Positions 6,958-15,949 of a stretch of 64,000 nt of DNA are shown here, in pieces. The stretch covers positions 248,001-312,000 of the forward strand of contig DATCMI010000001.1 of assembly GCA_036563485.1 (NCBI GenBank), read 5' to 3'. The notes below the pieces were generated by a model. It was not told where the DNA came from. It searched no databases and saw only the letters and a program-made list of their open reading frames with translations. The position numbers were made by a program, and so were the translations under genes. The DNA comes from Sphingomicrobium sp. (GTDB lineage Bacteria > Pseudomonadota > Alphaproteobacteria > Sphingomonadales > Sphingomonadaceae). The first letter of the stretch is position 1. Each line of letters starts with the position of its first letter.

Positions 6958-9954
6958 ATGCGGCGCACTCATTCCTTGCTTTGGTCTACCACTGGGCTGA
7001 CGGCGATGTTCGCCGCCGCCGCGCCTGCCCTTGCGCAGGAAGTTGTCGTTCCACCGAACCCGGGAGCGGAGGCGCAGCAAAGCCCTGCCGATCCGATCCA
7101 GAGCCCGGACGCGCCGCAGAGCCCGCAGGCCGCGGCTCCGGGCGAGGACACTGCGATCGTCGTGACCGGTCTTCGCCGTTCGCTGCAGTCCGCACGCAAC
7201 ATCAAGCGCAACAGCGACCAGGTCGTCGATGCGGTTGTCGCCGAAGACATCGGCAAGCTGCCGGACATCACCGTGTCCGACACCGCCGCCCGCATCCCGG
7301 GCGTGCAGGTCGAGCGCGCACGCGGTGAGGCCGGGCGCGTACTGCTTCGCGGCCTCGACAACACTTATTACACGACGACCTATAACGGTCGTGAGATCTT
7401 CACGGCGGAAACGCGTTCCGTCGCGCTGCAGGACTTCCCCGCCGGCGGCATCGCAGCCTTGGAAGCGTTCAAGACCTCGACCGCAAATCTCGTCGAGCCG
7501 GGCATCGCCGGGCTGATCAACGTCCGTTCGCGGCGGCCGTTCGACTTCAGCGGCTTCGAAGTGGCGGGCTCCGTCTGGGCCAATTACCCGCGCCAGTCGC
7601 GCGAGCTGAAGCCGAATGCACAGCTTCTGCTCACCAACCGTTGGGAGCTCGGGAACGGTCAGGAAATCGGCGCGCTGATCAACTTCTCCTACACGCGCCT
7701 TGCGTACCAGGACTCGATCCGCCGTCATGGCTTCTTCATCGCCAACCTCGCCGGCGCGCGGTCGCCGGACTGGCCTGAAATCCACTACGACCAAGCCGAT
7801 CGCTGGCGTCCGTCGGTCAATGGCGCGCTGCAGTGGCGTCCGTCGTCCGACCTGGAACTCTACGCCGAAGGCCTGTGGCAAGGATATCGGGAAGAAAATA
7901 CCGACGCCATGTGGTCGCAGCCGCTCTGGGGCGCAGCGCCGGAGAACTACCAGAACATCGTTCTCGACGGAAACAGCAACCGGATCGTCAGCGGTACGGT
8001 CATCAGTCCGCGCCGTGCGGAAGGTTTCCAGGGCGCCACCAAGCGCCGCACCAACACCTACCAGTTCGCCGTCGGCGGCCGTTACGACGCAGGGCCGCTG
8101 CGCCTGACCGCGGACCTCGCCCGCACCAGCAGCGAATTCAACCTGCGTACCGAAAGCGTCGATTTCTACATCAACCGGAATGATTATTCGGTCGACTGGT
8201 TCACGGGCACGATCGGCAGCGAAGGCCCGACCTTTGCGGTCAACGGCCTCGATTTCTCCGATCCCGGCAATTACGCCTATCGCGGCTTCTTCGAAGATTA
8301 TCTGACCGCCAAGGGCGACGACTGGCAAGGCCGGCTCGACGCCGAATACAAGCCTGCCGGCATTGATTGGTTGCCGGTCATCCAGGCCGGTGTCCGCTAC
8401 ACCAACCGCGACGCGAGCCGGTCCGGTGGCGCTCGGTACTGGAACGCCAACGACATGGGCATTCCGATCACCGACGTGCCGCTCGACTACCGTATGCTCC
8501 ACTCGGCATTCCGCGGCGACCCGCTGAAGCCGACGCCGCTGAGCTGGCTTGCACCCACGTTCGACAGCGTCTGGTCGAACCTTGAAGCGCTGCGGCAGTT
8601 CAACGTCGACCGTGGCGTGCCGATCGATCCGAACCGCGATCGTGCGCAGAACAACGACGCCAACCCGCCGGTCCCGGTGCCGACTCGCAACTTCTCGATC
8701 AACGAGAAGACGCTCGCCGGCTACGGCCAGATCAAGTTCAACTTCGACGGCAGTCTGCCGGTCGACGGTATCATCGGCGTGCGCGTCGTTCGTACCGAGG
8801 ACGACATCAAAGGCTTCAGGGCGGATCCGGGTGCTGCGGCGCTGCCCGTCGGTGTGAAGAACAATTACACCACCGTGCTGCCCAACCTGAACGTCAATAT
8901 CGGGCTCAGCGATGACCTGAAGCTGCGCCTTGCAGCGACCAAGACGATCACCCGCCCGCAGTTCGAGCAGCTCAACCCGGGCCTCGTGCTCGACACGGCG
9001 CCGACCTGCACTCCCGCCCAGGCAAACTGCATTCGGACGGGTCGGGGCGGCAACCCGTTCCTCGATCCGCTGCGGTCGCGGAACTACGACGCGAGCCTCG
9101 AATATTACTTCTCGCGTACGGGCTTTGCCTCGGTCGCTGCGTTCCGCCGCGACATGAAGGGCTTCATCGTCAATCGCGCGGTGACCTATCCGGAGCCTGA
9201 CGAAGCCACCGGCTTGCCGATCCAGATCACTGGTCCGGTCAACACCAACAATGGCCGCATCCAGGGCCTCGAAGCGCAGGTCAGCACCTTCTTCGATTAT
9301 GATTTTGTGCCGACATGGGCGCGGTCGTTCGGCGTTCAGGCGAACGCTACCTATATCGACGCGAAGATCGACTTCCCGCTGTTCTGCGCTCCCACGGCGG
9401 CGGAATGCGTACCCGGACCAGCGGGCGCGAATGCGACGGTCGTGCGGACTCGTATTCCGGACGTATCGAAGTGGACCTTCAACCTTGTCGGCATGTACGA
9501 GAACGGGCCGCTCAGCGCTCGTCTCTCCTACAACCACCGCACCAGCTATCCGGAAGGCACGCTCGACCCGCGCGACGGCTTCTTCACCCTGCAGGGCCGC
9601 GGGCGCGGCACCGGCCGCCTCGACTGGTCGAGCAGCTACAATATCCGCGACAACCTGACCGTGTTCTTCGACTGGACCAACATCCTCAATGTCCCGTTCC
9701 GCTCGGATATCGTGCGCGTCGATTATGCCGCGGGCGTGCCGACCGGGCGCGAAGAATTCCCGATGGTGGTCCGGTACAACGAATCGGTGATCTCGGGCGG
9801 TATCCGCTTCCGCTTCGGCGGGCGGAAGGCCGCGCCGCCGCCGCCGATGCAGGTTGCGCCTCCTCCCCCGCCGCCGGTGGTGGAGCAGCCGGCTCCGCCG
9901 CCGCCTCCCCCGCCGCCGCCGGCGCCGGTGGAGCGCGGAGAGCGCGGCAACTAA
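6958..9954 (+). CDS. TonB-dependent receptor with a proline-rich C-terminal extension
   Basis: Outer-membrane, energy-coupled importer. The 998-residue protein has a signal peptide ending near APALAQ (residue 27), a Pro-rich spacer, and a plug domain with DIGKLPDITVSDTAARIPGV. The long beta-barrel is of the TonB-Xanth-Caul (TIGR01782) type used for carbohydrates in Caulobacter, Xanthomonas and sphingomonads. The start ATG follows GAGGGGGA at 6943-6950. The barrel appears to end at SGGIRFRFGG, but about 45 more residues follow, almost all Pro with Ala, Val, Glu and a final Arg/Gly-rich tip. Most receptors end on the last strand with an aromatic residue. The context (sugar importer upstream, halogenase-like protein and glycosidases downstream) points to glycan uptake. 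Confidence 0.92.
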   Translation: MRRTHSLLWSTTGLTAMFAAAAPALAQEVVVPPNPGAEAQQSPADPIQSPDAPQSPQAAAPGEDTAIVVTGLRRSLQSARNIKRNSDQVVDAVVAEDIGKLPDITVSDTAARIPGVQVERARGEAGRVLLRGLDNTYYTTTYNGREIFTAETRSVALQDFPAGGIAALEAFKTSTANLVEPGIAGLINVRSRRPFDFSGFEVAGSVWANYPRQSRELKPNAQLLLTNRWELGNGQEIGALINFSYTRLAYQDSIRRHGFFIANLAGARSPDWPEIHYDQADRWRPSVNGALQWRPSSDLELYAEGLWQGYREENTDAMWSQPLWGAAPENYQNIVLDGNSNRIVSGTVISPRRAEGFQGATKRRTNTYQFAVGGRYDAGPLRLTADLARTSSEFNLRTESVDFYINRNDYSVDWFTGTIGSEGPTFAVNGLDFSDPGNYAYRGFFEDYLTAKGDDWQGRLDAEYKPAGIDWLPVIQAGVRYTNRDASRSGGARYWNANDMGIPITDVPLDYRMLHSAFRGDPLKPTPLSWLAPTFDSVWSNLEALRQFNVDRGVPIDPNRDRAQNNDANPPVPVPTRNFSINEKTLAGYGQIKFNFDGSLPVDGIIGVRVVRTEDDIKGFRADPGAAALPVGVKNNYTTVLPNLNVNIGLSDDLKLRLAATKTITRPQFEQLNPGLVLDTAPTCTPAQANCIRTGRGGNPFLDPLRSRNYDASLEYYFSRTGFASVAAFRRDMKGFIVNRAVTYPEPDEATGLPIQITGPVNTNNGRIQGLEAQVSTFFDYDFVPTWARSFGVQANATYIDAKIDFPLFCAPTAAECVPGPAGANATVVRTRIPDVSKWTFNLVGMYENGPLSARLSYNHRTSYPEGTLDPRDGFFTLQGRGRGTGRLDWSSSYNIRDNLTVFFDWTNILNVPFRSDIVRVDYAAGVPTGREEFPMVVRYNESVISGGIRFRFGGRKAAPPPPMQVAPPPPPPVVEQPAPPPPPPPPPAPVERGERGN

Positions 9955-9972
9955 GTTCTCTAATCAAGGAAA

Positions 9973-10002
9973 GGAGCGGCCACTGCGCCGCTTCTTTTTT
10001 TT
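9973..10002 (+). terminator. Rho-independent terminator of the TonB-receptor gene
   Basis: An eight-pair stem (GGAGCGGC with GCCGCTTC, one G-T pair) with a six-base loop is followed by eight T residues. It lies 18 bases after the receptor stop codon, so the following flavoprotein gene probably uses its own promoter or readthrough. Confidence 0.85.
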
Positions 10003-10060
10003 GTGCCCGCGCGAGTGCCGACCGCTTGCCTAAGCAAGGCCCGCATGCAGGAATGGCCGG

Positions 10061-11575
10061 ATGAACGAACATGCGGTCCGGAAAGTCGTGATCGTCGGCG
10101 GAGGCACCGCCGGCTGGATGGCGGCAGCAGCTTTCTCGGCGCTGCTCGACCCGCATGCGATCGACATCTGCCTAATCGAATCCGACGAAATCGGCACAGT
10201 GGGAGTCGGCGAGGCCACAATCCCGCCGCTGATCGCCTTCAACAATATGGTCGGCATCAACGAGGATGAGTTCCTCGCCTCTTGCCAAGGCACGTTCAAG
10301 CTCGGCATCGAGTTCATCGACTGGGGCGCGAAGGGCGAACGTTACTTCCACCCATTCGGGCCGCACGGACAGGATTTCCGCGGCGTCCATTTCCACCAAT
10401 TGTACCTTCGCGAAGCGCAGCGCAGGCCGATCCAGGACATCCGCTACTGGTCGATGAGCGGCGCCGCGGCCGAGCTTGGCCGCTTTGCCCGGCCTGGGCC
10501 GGATGCGCGCCTGCCGCTGTCGCAGCTGGTTTACGCCTTCCACTTCGACGCCGGTCTCTATGGCCAATTCCTGCGCCGCCACTCCGAAGCGCGCGGAGTC
10601 CAGCGTGTCGAAGGCAAGATCGTCGACGTCTCCCTCGATCCCGACAGCGGCAATGTCGCTGCCGTCACGCTCGCCAGCGGCAAACGGATCGACGGCGACC
10701 TCTTCATCGACTGCTCGGGCTTTCGCGGGCTCCTTATCGAGCAGAAGCTCGCGACCGGCTACGAGGATTGGAGCCACTGGCTGCCGTGCGATCGCGCCTG
10801 CGCCGTGCAGAGCAAGCTCGCGGGCCCGCCCGAGCCCTTCACCCGCTCGACTGCACGTGAGGCCGGCTGGCAGTGGCGCATCCCGCTCCAGCACCGAATG
10901 GGCAATGGCCTCGTCTATTCGAGTGCGCACCTCGAGAAGGCCGCCGCGGAGGACTTGCTGCTCGCGAACCTCGAAGCGGAGCCGCTGACCCAGCCGCGCC
11001 ACCTTGGGTTCACCGCCGGGCGCCGGCGGCTCGCCTGGAACGCCAATGTGGTGTCGCTCGGTCTCGCCAGCGGGTTCGTCGAGCCGCTAGAATCGACGAG
11101 TATCCACCTCGTGCAGGTCGGCTTGTCGAAGTTGCTCGCGCTGTTTCCGGACCGCCGCTTCAACCCCGCCGAACGCGACGAATATAATCGGCAGATTCGG
11201 GACCTCTTCGAAGACATCCGCGACTTCATCGTGCTTCACTACAAAGCGACGCGCCGCGACGATTCCGAATTCTGGAACTACTGCCGGACCATGGAAGTGC
11301 CGGACAAACTCGCAACGAAGATCGAGCTCTGGCGGTCAAAGGGTCGCGTGTTCCGCGAAGGCGCCGAACTATTCGGCACCGCGAGCTGGGTTGCCGTCCT
11401 GCTCGGCCAAGGGATCGTCCCAGAAGCGCCGGAGCCCGCGGTCGGTGCCATCGATGCGGACTATGCCGCGGATGCGCTGGAGAAGATGCGGCTCAGCTAT
11501 CTTCGCATGGCGGAGCACATGCCGACGCATGCCGATTTCATCGCCCAGGCCTGCCGCGCCGAAGCGGCGGCATAG
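10061..11575 (+). CDS. Tryptophan 7-halogenase-like flavin-dependent protein
   Basis: The 504-residue protein has the FAD-binding GGGTAGW at 13-19, the GVGEATIPPL segment, a lysine at position 80 in TFKLGIEF (equivalent to the catalytic lysine of PrnA-type halogenases) and WQWRIP near residue 270, the WxWxIP motif of flavin-dependent halogenases. Family knowledge: many sphingomonad and Caulobacter genomes carry several such genes next to TonB-dependent receptors with no natural-product cluster, and their substrate is unknown. It follows the receptor gene after a terminator. A role in modifying or sensing a glycan-linked aromatic is possible but unproven. Confidence 0.85.
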   Translation: MNEHAVRKVVIVGGGTAGWMAAAAFSALLDPHAIDICLIESDEIGTVGVGEATIPPLIAFNNMVGINEDEFLASCQGTFKLGIEFIDWGAKGERYFHPFGPHGQDFRGVHFHQLYLREAQRRPIQDIRYWSMSGAAAELGRFARPGPDARLPLSQLVYAFHFDAGLYGQFLRRHSEARGVQRVEGKIVDVSLDPDSGNVAAVTLASGKRIDGDLFIDCSGFRGLLIEQKLATGYEDWSHWLPCDRACAVQSKLAGPPEPFTRSTAREAGWQWRIPLQHRMGNGLVYSSAHLEKAAAEDLLLANLEAEPLTQPRHLGFTAGRRRLAWNANVVSLGLASGFVEPLESTSIHLVQVGLSKLLALFPDRRFNPAERDEYNRQIRDLFEDIRDFIVLHYKATRRDDSEFWNYCRTMEVPDKLATKIELWRSKGRVFREGAELFGTASWVAVLLGQGIVPEAPEPAVGAIDADYAADALEKMRLSYLRMAEHMPTHADFIAQACRAEAAA

Positions 11576-11586
11576 CGGCGAGAGCC

Positions 11587-12819
11587 TTATTTCTTTTCGG
11601 CTGGTTTCCTGATCGCGGCCATCCGCTCTGCGGCCGGCTGGATCGGAGGAAGCTGCCCATCCGGCCGATCGAGGTAGAAATAAGCGACGGCCGCTACGTC
11701 ATCGCTGCGATGATAATTCGTATGCCCATCGGGCAGCGCCGGATCGTCGAGCCGCTTGCCGCTCTCCAGCAGCTTCTGGAAATTGTTTCTCGAGCCCGGG
11801 TCGATGGTCACCGGAATCATCGGCGCACCCTTCGCGAGCAGGCCCTGGACGATGTTCTTCCGCGCGCCGCCGATCATCTGCAGCGACACCTGGACATCCT
11901 TGTGAAACCAGATTGGGTCGGGGACGTGGAAGCGGTAGAAGGTCCACCGTCCCTCATCGTCCCAGGTGGCAATCGGCGCGCCCTGGTAGCGGTTGATGGA
12001 GGCACCCTGGCCCCAGGCGGTGCCGATATAATCTTCGGTGCCGGTGCCGACGAGCGACGGCGCGTTGCTGCGGTCGCCGTCGAGCGCAATCTTGACCTCG
12101 CCCTCGCCCCACCAGGTCTTTTCATAGACCGGGTTCGTGAGCACGGTGACACTTGCGCCCAGGAAGCGGCCCCTGCCGCTGACCCGAGGCAGGATGGCGA
12201 AATCCTGTCCAAGCTTCGTCGCGCGGTCGCGGTGCCACCAGGCATGGAAGTAGAGCGTGTCCGGCGCCTGCGCCCGGACCGCACGGTAATTCACATCGAA
12301 GAAGATCAGGTTGACCGGTTTCAGCGACTCGTTCGTGATCACGATCCGCGCCCCCGTTCGAAACGGCATCGGCACGTAGGATACAAACGAGCGGCCCTCG
12401 GGACTGGCAAAGAGGGCGGTTTCCATCGCCACCATCTCGCCGGCGCCGTGAAGGAAGAAGTCGCCGAGCGGTACCGACACGGCCGGCGTGCGCGCGCCGT
12501 CCCAGAACATCTCGAGCTTGAGACCCCGCAATGCCTCCGGCGACCGGTCTTCGATGGTCATCCACATCCGGTCGATCGTGCCTGCACCGCGGATGTCCGC
12601 GATGACGTAGGACCCGCCGACAGCAATCGTGTCGAACGCATGGCCCTTTGCGCCCTTGTTCTCGAGCCCACCCGCACCTTTCGCCCCGGACCGGTTTTCG
12701 GGGCTGATCCAGCGCGTCTGCTCGCCGGCGCGGTAACGGCTGAGGTCGGATAGGTCCTGGGCTCCCGCCGCCCCGCTGATGAGCGCCGCGGCCGCGACCA
12801 AAGCTCGGAGCGGCCTCAC
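11587..12819 (-). CDS. DUF2961 / glycoside hydrolase family 172 protein
   Basis: A 410-residue secreted protein. The GTG start overlaps the stop of the upstream GH43 gene (GTGA). The signal peptide runs VRPLRALVAAAALISGAAGAQ. The mature protein has WISPENRSGAKGAGG near the start, then MWMTIEDRSPEALRGLKLEMFWDG and SVPLGDFF, which are typical of DUF2961. That family is now placed in GH172, whose characterised members act on alpha-D-arabinofuranosides or fructofuranosides (difructose dianhydride-type enzymes). A FHAWWHRD segment and NPVYEKTWWGEGEVK follow, then GTGTEDYIGTAWGQG. It sits in a two-gene operon with a GH43 enzyme, so removal of furanose side chains or ends from a glycan is likely. 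The substrate is inferred. Confidence 0.8.
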   Translation of the reverse strand: MRPLRALVAAAALISGAAGAQDLSDLSRYRAGEQTRWISPENRSGAKGAGGLENKGAKGHAFDTIAVGGSYVIADIRGAGTIDRMWMTIEDRSPEALRGLKLEMFWDGARTPAVSVPLGDFFLHGAGEMVAMETALFASPEGRSFVSYVPMPFRTGARIVITNESLKPVNLIFFDVNYRAVRAQAPDTLYFHAWWHRDRATKLGQDFAILPRVSGRGRFLGASVTVLTNPVYEKTWWGEGEVKIALDGDRSNAPSLVGTGTEDYIGTAWGQGASINRYQGAPIATWDDEGRWTFYRFHVPDPIWFHKDVQVSLQMIGGARKNIVQGLLAKGAPMIPVTIDPGSRNNFQKLLESGKRLDDPALPDGHTNYHRSDDVAAVAYFYLDRPDGQLPPIQPAAERMAAIRKPAEKK

Positions 12820-13868
12820 CCGCGTTCGCCCCTCCGCGCCGCCGTCGGGCGCATGCTCGGGCCGATCACCCATTTGCCGTCCTTCCAGAACAAGGGCGCG
12901 ACATAGAGATAGCGGGCGTCCTCGCCCTTGCGGCACGACGCCGTCGCGGCCCAGGCGTGGAAGCTCATGAAGGTGCGGTTCCCGACCGTGAAGATGCTCT
13001 GGTGCCCGGGCCCGCTGAGGCAGCCGGCGCCACGGTCTTTGAAGCTGTGCAGGATCGGGTTCTCGCGAAACGGGGTGCACGGCCCCAGCGGCCCCGAGCA
13101 GCTCGCATAACCCAGCGCGTAGGGCGACAGCCCACCCTCGTCCGGGTTCCAGCCGAAGAAGCCGCCCGAATAGAACATGCTGTAGCCGCCCGGGCCGCGG
13201 ACCATGGTCGGCGCCTCGATCACCCGCTCCTGCCACTTTTCATTGTCCTTGAGCAGCTCGACCGGCTCGCCGACGAGGCGCAGGCCGTCCGGGGTCAGCG
13301 CCTGCCCCCACAAGCTGGTCCGCGCGCGCACCCGGTTCCCGTCATTCTTGAAGTAGAGGTAGAGCTTGCCGTCGGCATCGCGGAAAGGATTGGCGTCGAT
13401 CGTCCCACCGAGCTTCGTCTGGCAAACGATCGGGTCGGCATTGCTGTCGACGAACGGACCGAGCGGATCGGACGCGACCGCCACGCCGATGCACTGGGCG
13501 TCGCGCTTGCGATCACTGGCTGTATAGTAAAGCAGGTACTTGCCGTTGAGCTCGAGCACTTCAGGGGCCCAGGTGAACCCTTCCTTCGCCCAGCTGCCGA
13601 GCTTCGGCATCGCATCATGTTTCTTCTTGGGGTCAGTGCGATCGGCGACGAGGGCCCAGTTCTTCAGGTCGCGTGACGTGGCGACCGGCACATTGGCACC
13701 GTCGTTGGTCGCATAAGCGATGAAGTCGCCCCCTCGCTGCAGCACGAACGCGTCGGGGAAATTCGTCTCCAGGACCGGAACGAAGGACGGGTCCGCAGCT
13801 GGCGCGGCGGCGACGAGGAACAGGCTTGCCGCGGCTGCGAACGCCCTTGCCAACACGCGCGAGGTCAT
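12816..13868 (-). CDS. Glycoside hydrolase family 43 protein, secreted
   Basis: A 350-residue enzyme with a five-bladed propeller family pattern and a signal peptide ending near VAAAPAA. The start is the ATG at 13868 with AAGGAG seven bases upstream; longer in-frame extensions run into the divergent gene. Candidate catalytic residues are the Asp in NFPDAFV (base), the Asp in TIDANPF (pKa tuning) and the Glu in VIEAPTMV (acid). GH43 enzymes mostly cleave alpha-L-arabinofuranosides or beta-xylosides. It is the upstream partner of the GH172 gene and is divergent from a second GH43 gene, with 84 bases between them that must hold both promoters. Confidence 0.85.
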   Translation of the reverse strand: MTSRVLARAFAAAASLFLVAAAPAADPSFVPVLETNFPDAFVLQRGGDFIAYATNDGANVPVATSRDLKNWALVADRTDPKKKHDAMPKLGSWAKEGFTWAPEVLELNGKYLLYYTASDRKRDAQCIGVAVASDPLGPFVDSNADPIVCQTKLGGTIDANPFRDADGKLYLYFKNDGNRVRARTSLWGQALTPDGLRLVGEPVELLKDNEKWQERVIEAPTMVRGPGGYSMFYSGGFFGWNPDEGGLSPYALGYASCSGPLGPCTPFRENPILHSFKDRGAGCLSGPGHQSIFTVGNRTFMSFHAWAATASCRKGEDARYLYVAPLFWKDGKWVIGPSMRPTAARRGERG

Positions 13869-13952
13869 CCGACGTCTCCTTGAGAACTGGCCGGTGAAGG
13901 TAGCAAGTGCGTGCCGCTTCCGCAAAGGACCTCGAGCGCTTATGGTGGGCGC

Positions 13953-14996
13953 GTGCGTTTTGTGATCGCCATCGCCGCCGCCATCGCGCTTCAAAGCTGC
14001 GCGCCGGCGCCGCGCGCCGCCACAGCCGCCAGCTTCGCCAATCCGGTGCTCGACGCCGACTTCCCGGACCCGACGGTCATCAGGGCGCCCGACGGGCAGT
14101 TCTACGCTTATGCGACGCAGAGCGAACGCGCGGGCAAGATGGTCAACATCCAGGTCGCTCGCTCGCCCGACCTCGTCCACTGGACCTATTTGGGCGATGC
14201 ACTTCCGGCCAAGCCGGGCTGGGCCTCGACGACTCAGGACTTCTGGGCGCCCCATGTCGAGCGCGATGGCGGCCGCTACATCATGTATTATTCGGCCAAG
14301 CCCGACAATGCCGACGACAAGCGCGGGCTGTGCCTTGCGATCGCAACCGCGAGCTCGCCGGCGGGCCCATTCACCGACATCGGCCATCCGCTTCAGTGCG
14401 GCGAAGGCTTCGTCAACATCGACCCGATGAGCTTCGACGATCCCGCCACCGGCAAGCGCCTCCTGTACTGGGGCTCAGGCTTCAAGCCGATCAAGGTGCA
14501 GGAACTCGGCCCCGATCGGATCTCGTTCGCACCCAGCAGCAAGGCGATCGATCTCGTCTGGCCAAACCCGGTCAAGGACGCGTTCCCGGCCCTTGTCGAG
14601 GGCGCGTGGGTCGTGCGCCGCAACGGCTATTATTACCTCTTTTATTCAGGCGACAATTGCTGCGGGGCAAAGGCGAATTACGCGGTGATGGTCGCGCGCT
14701 CGCGAAGCGCGACGGGACCGTTCGAAACTCTGGAACAGGCGACCGGCAAGCCGCACAGCATCATTCTCGAAAAGCGCGGCCATTGGTTCGCGCCGGGCCA
14801 CAATTCGATCGTAACCGACGCTGCCGGCCAGGACTGGATCGCCTATCACGCGGTCGACACGGCCAAACCGCGCGAGAAAGCCAGCGACGATATCAACACC
14901 CGCCGCATCATGCTGATCGACAAGATCAAATGGGTCGACGGCTGGCCGGTGGTGGAAGGCCCCACCGAAACAGCTCAGGCGGCGCCCGCGCTCTAA
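13953..14996 (+). CDS. Glycoside hydrolase family 43 lipoprotein (arabinanase-like)
   Basis: A 347-residue enzyme with a lipoprotein signal, VRFVIAIAAAIALQSC, which fixes the GTG at 13953 as start; an in-frame ATG at 13911 would put 14 polar residues before the signal. The family triad is visible: Asp in DADFPDPTVI, Asp in VNIDPMSFDD and Glu in LVEGAWVVRRNG. The layout, with an aromatic-rich YYYLFYSG blade, is close to endo-arabinanase and arabinosidase members. It is probably tethered in the outer membrane or periplasm and works on the same glycan as the divergent GH43-GH172 pair. Confidence 0.85.
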   Translation: MRFVIAIAAAIALQSCAPAPRAATAASFANPVLDADFPDPTVIRAPDGQFYAYATQSERAGKMVNIQVARSPDLVHWTYLGDALPAKPGWASTTQDFWAPHVERDGGRYIMYYSAKPDNADDKRGLCLAIATASSPAGPFTDIGHPLQCGEGFVNIDPMSFDDPATGKRLLYWGSGFKPIKVQELGPDRISFAPSSKAIDLVWPNPVKDAFPALVEGAWVVRRNGYYYLFYSGDNCCGAKANYAVMVARSRSATGPFETLEQATGKPHSIILEKRGHWFAPGHNSIVTDAAGQDWIAYHAVDTAKPREKASDDINTRRIMLIDKIKWVDGWPVVEGPTETAQAAPAL

Positions 14997-15024
14997 TTCA
15001 AGTCGCTGATCGAAAGAGGAAAAA

Positions 15025-15099
15025 TGGTGGGCGTGGCAAGGATTGAACTTGCGACCCCTGCGATGTCAACACAGTGCTCTACCACTGAGCTACACGCCC
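15025..15099 (-). tRNA. tRNA-Val (anticodon GAC)
   Basis: Read on the minus strand, the acceptor stem GGGCGTG pairs with CACGCCC, followed by A and an encoded CCA. The D arm is GCTC-AGTGGTA-GAGC. The anticodon arm is CTGTG-TTGACAT-CGCAG with anticodon GAC. The T arm contains GTTCAATCC. No integrase or duplicated 3' end was seen next to it. Confidence 0.95.
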
Positions 15100-15209
15100 A
15101 CCCGGCCGTCCGCAGCCGCCTCGGGCCGCGTTCGGAGAGCGGCATTTAGGTGGGCAGGCGACGGCACGCAAGCCCGAAGCGTGTGCCGCCTGCCCCTGCC
15201 ATTCGCGCC

Positions 15210-15935
15210 TTAGGCGAAGCTCTTGCGGTTGAGGTCCAGGACCATGAGCGCCAGCGCCGCAATGCCGCCCCACAGGCCGAGCTGAATCGCGAATTCACCA
15301 CGCGCCGGGTCGGAGGCGAGCGCGTTCGTCGGGATCAGCCACGGGAACCACACGCCCTGCTTGGCGCCGGTCGCAACCACCGCGACGAACGTCCCGCCGA
15401 TGCCGATCACCAGCGGCGGCACGAAGCTCCGAAACCTCAGGGCCGCCCACAGCTGAACGGCGATCAGCAGCAACGAACCCTTGAACATCGTCGCGAGCAG
15501 TTCGACGAACTGCCACATATCCAGCGTGCCGGTCAGCTGCTGACCCGATGCCAGCGCTTCGCCGAGCCGCCCGGCAAGCGGCATCAGGATCGCAAGCCCC
15601 GCCATCATCGCGGCGACAAGCAGCACCACCACCAACGCCTTGGCCATGAAGATCCGCCAGCGGGGCACCGGCAGCGCGAGCAAATGGTTCCAGAAGCGCG
15701 GACCGTGCTCCATCTGCGCAATCAGCACCGTCAGTGCGGTCACCGTCATCGGCAGCATGAAGAACGACCACAGGCCGGTGCTTCCGATGGCGAAGGTCTG
15801 CCAGTCGGACGGCTTGTCGCGGTCCATCAGCATCACGGTTGCAAGGATCGCAACCATGCTCGGTGCGGCGACGCACAGCAGCAGCGCAAGCGAGCGGCGG
15901 AGCTTGATGATCTCGGTGGTGAAAGCGGCAATCAT
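15210..15935 (-). CDS. ABC-2 type transporter permease
   Basis: A 241-residue membrane protein with about six hydrophobic segments, opening MIAAFTTEIIKLRRSLALLL. This matches the lantibiotic-immunity/ABC-2 permease type, which begins with a short cytoplasmic helix. EHGPRFWNHLLALPVPRWRIF is the usual loop between the first segments. It lies 14 bases after the ATPase gene (15950-16894) on the same strand, forming a two-gene exporter. The substrate is unknown. Confidence 0.8.
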   Translation of the reverse strand: MIAAFTTEIIKLRRSLALLLCVAAPSMVAILATVMLMDRDKPSDWQTFAIGSTGLWSFFMLPMTVTALTVLIAQMEHGPRFWNHLLALPVPRWRIFMAKALVVVLLVAAMMAGLAILMPLAGRLGEALASGQQLTGTLDMWQFVELLATMFKGSLLLIAVQLWAALRFRSFVPPLVIGIGGTFVAVVATGAKQGVWFPWLIPTNALASDPARGEFAIQLGLWGGIAALALMVLDLNRKSFA

Positions 15936-15949
15936 GTCCAGTCGCTCCT

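Noticed and set aside
6952-9537. An 861-codon frame antisense to the TonB receptor
   Set aside because: Composition and lack of motifs show it is a shadow of the receptor frame.
10061-11575. A natural-product halogenation cluster
   Set aside because: No biosynthetic core genes flank it; the neighbours are a receptor and glycosidases.
15025-15099. tRNA-Val as an integration site for a genomic island
   Set aside because: No integrase, no duplicated tRNA end and no change of composition was seen next to it.
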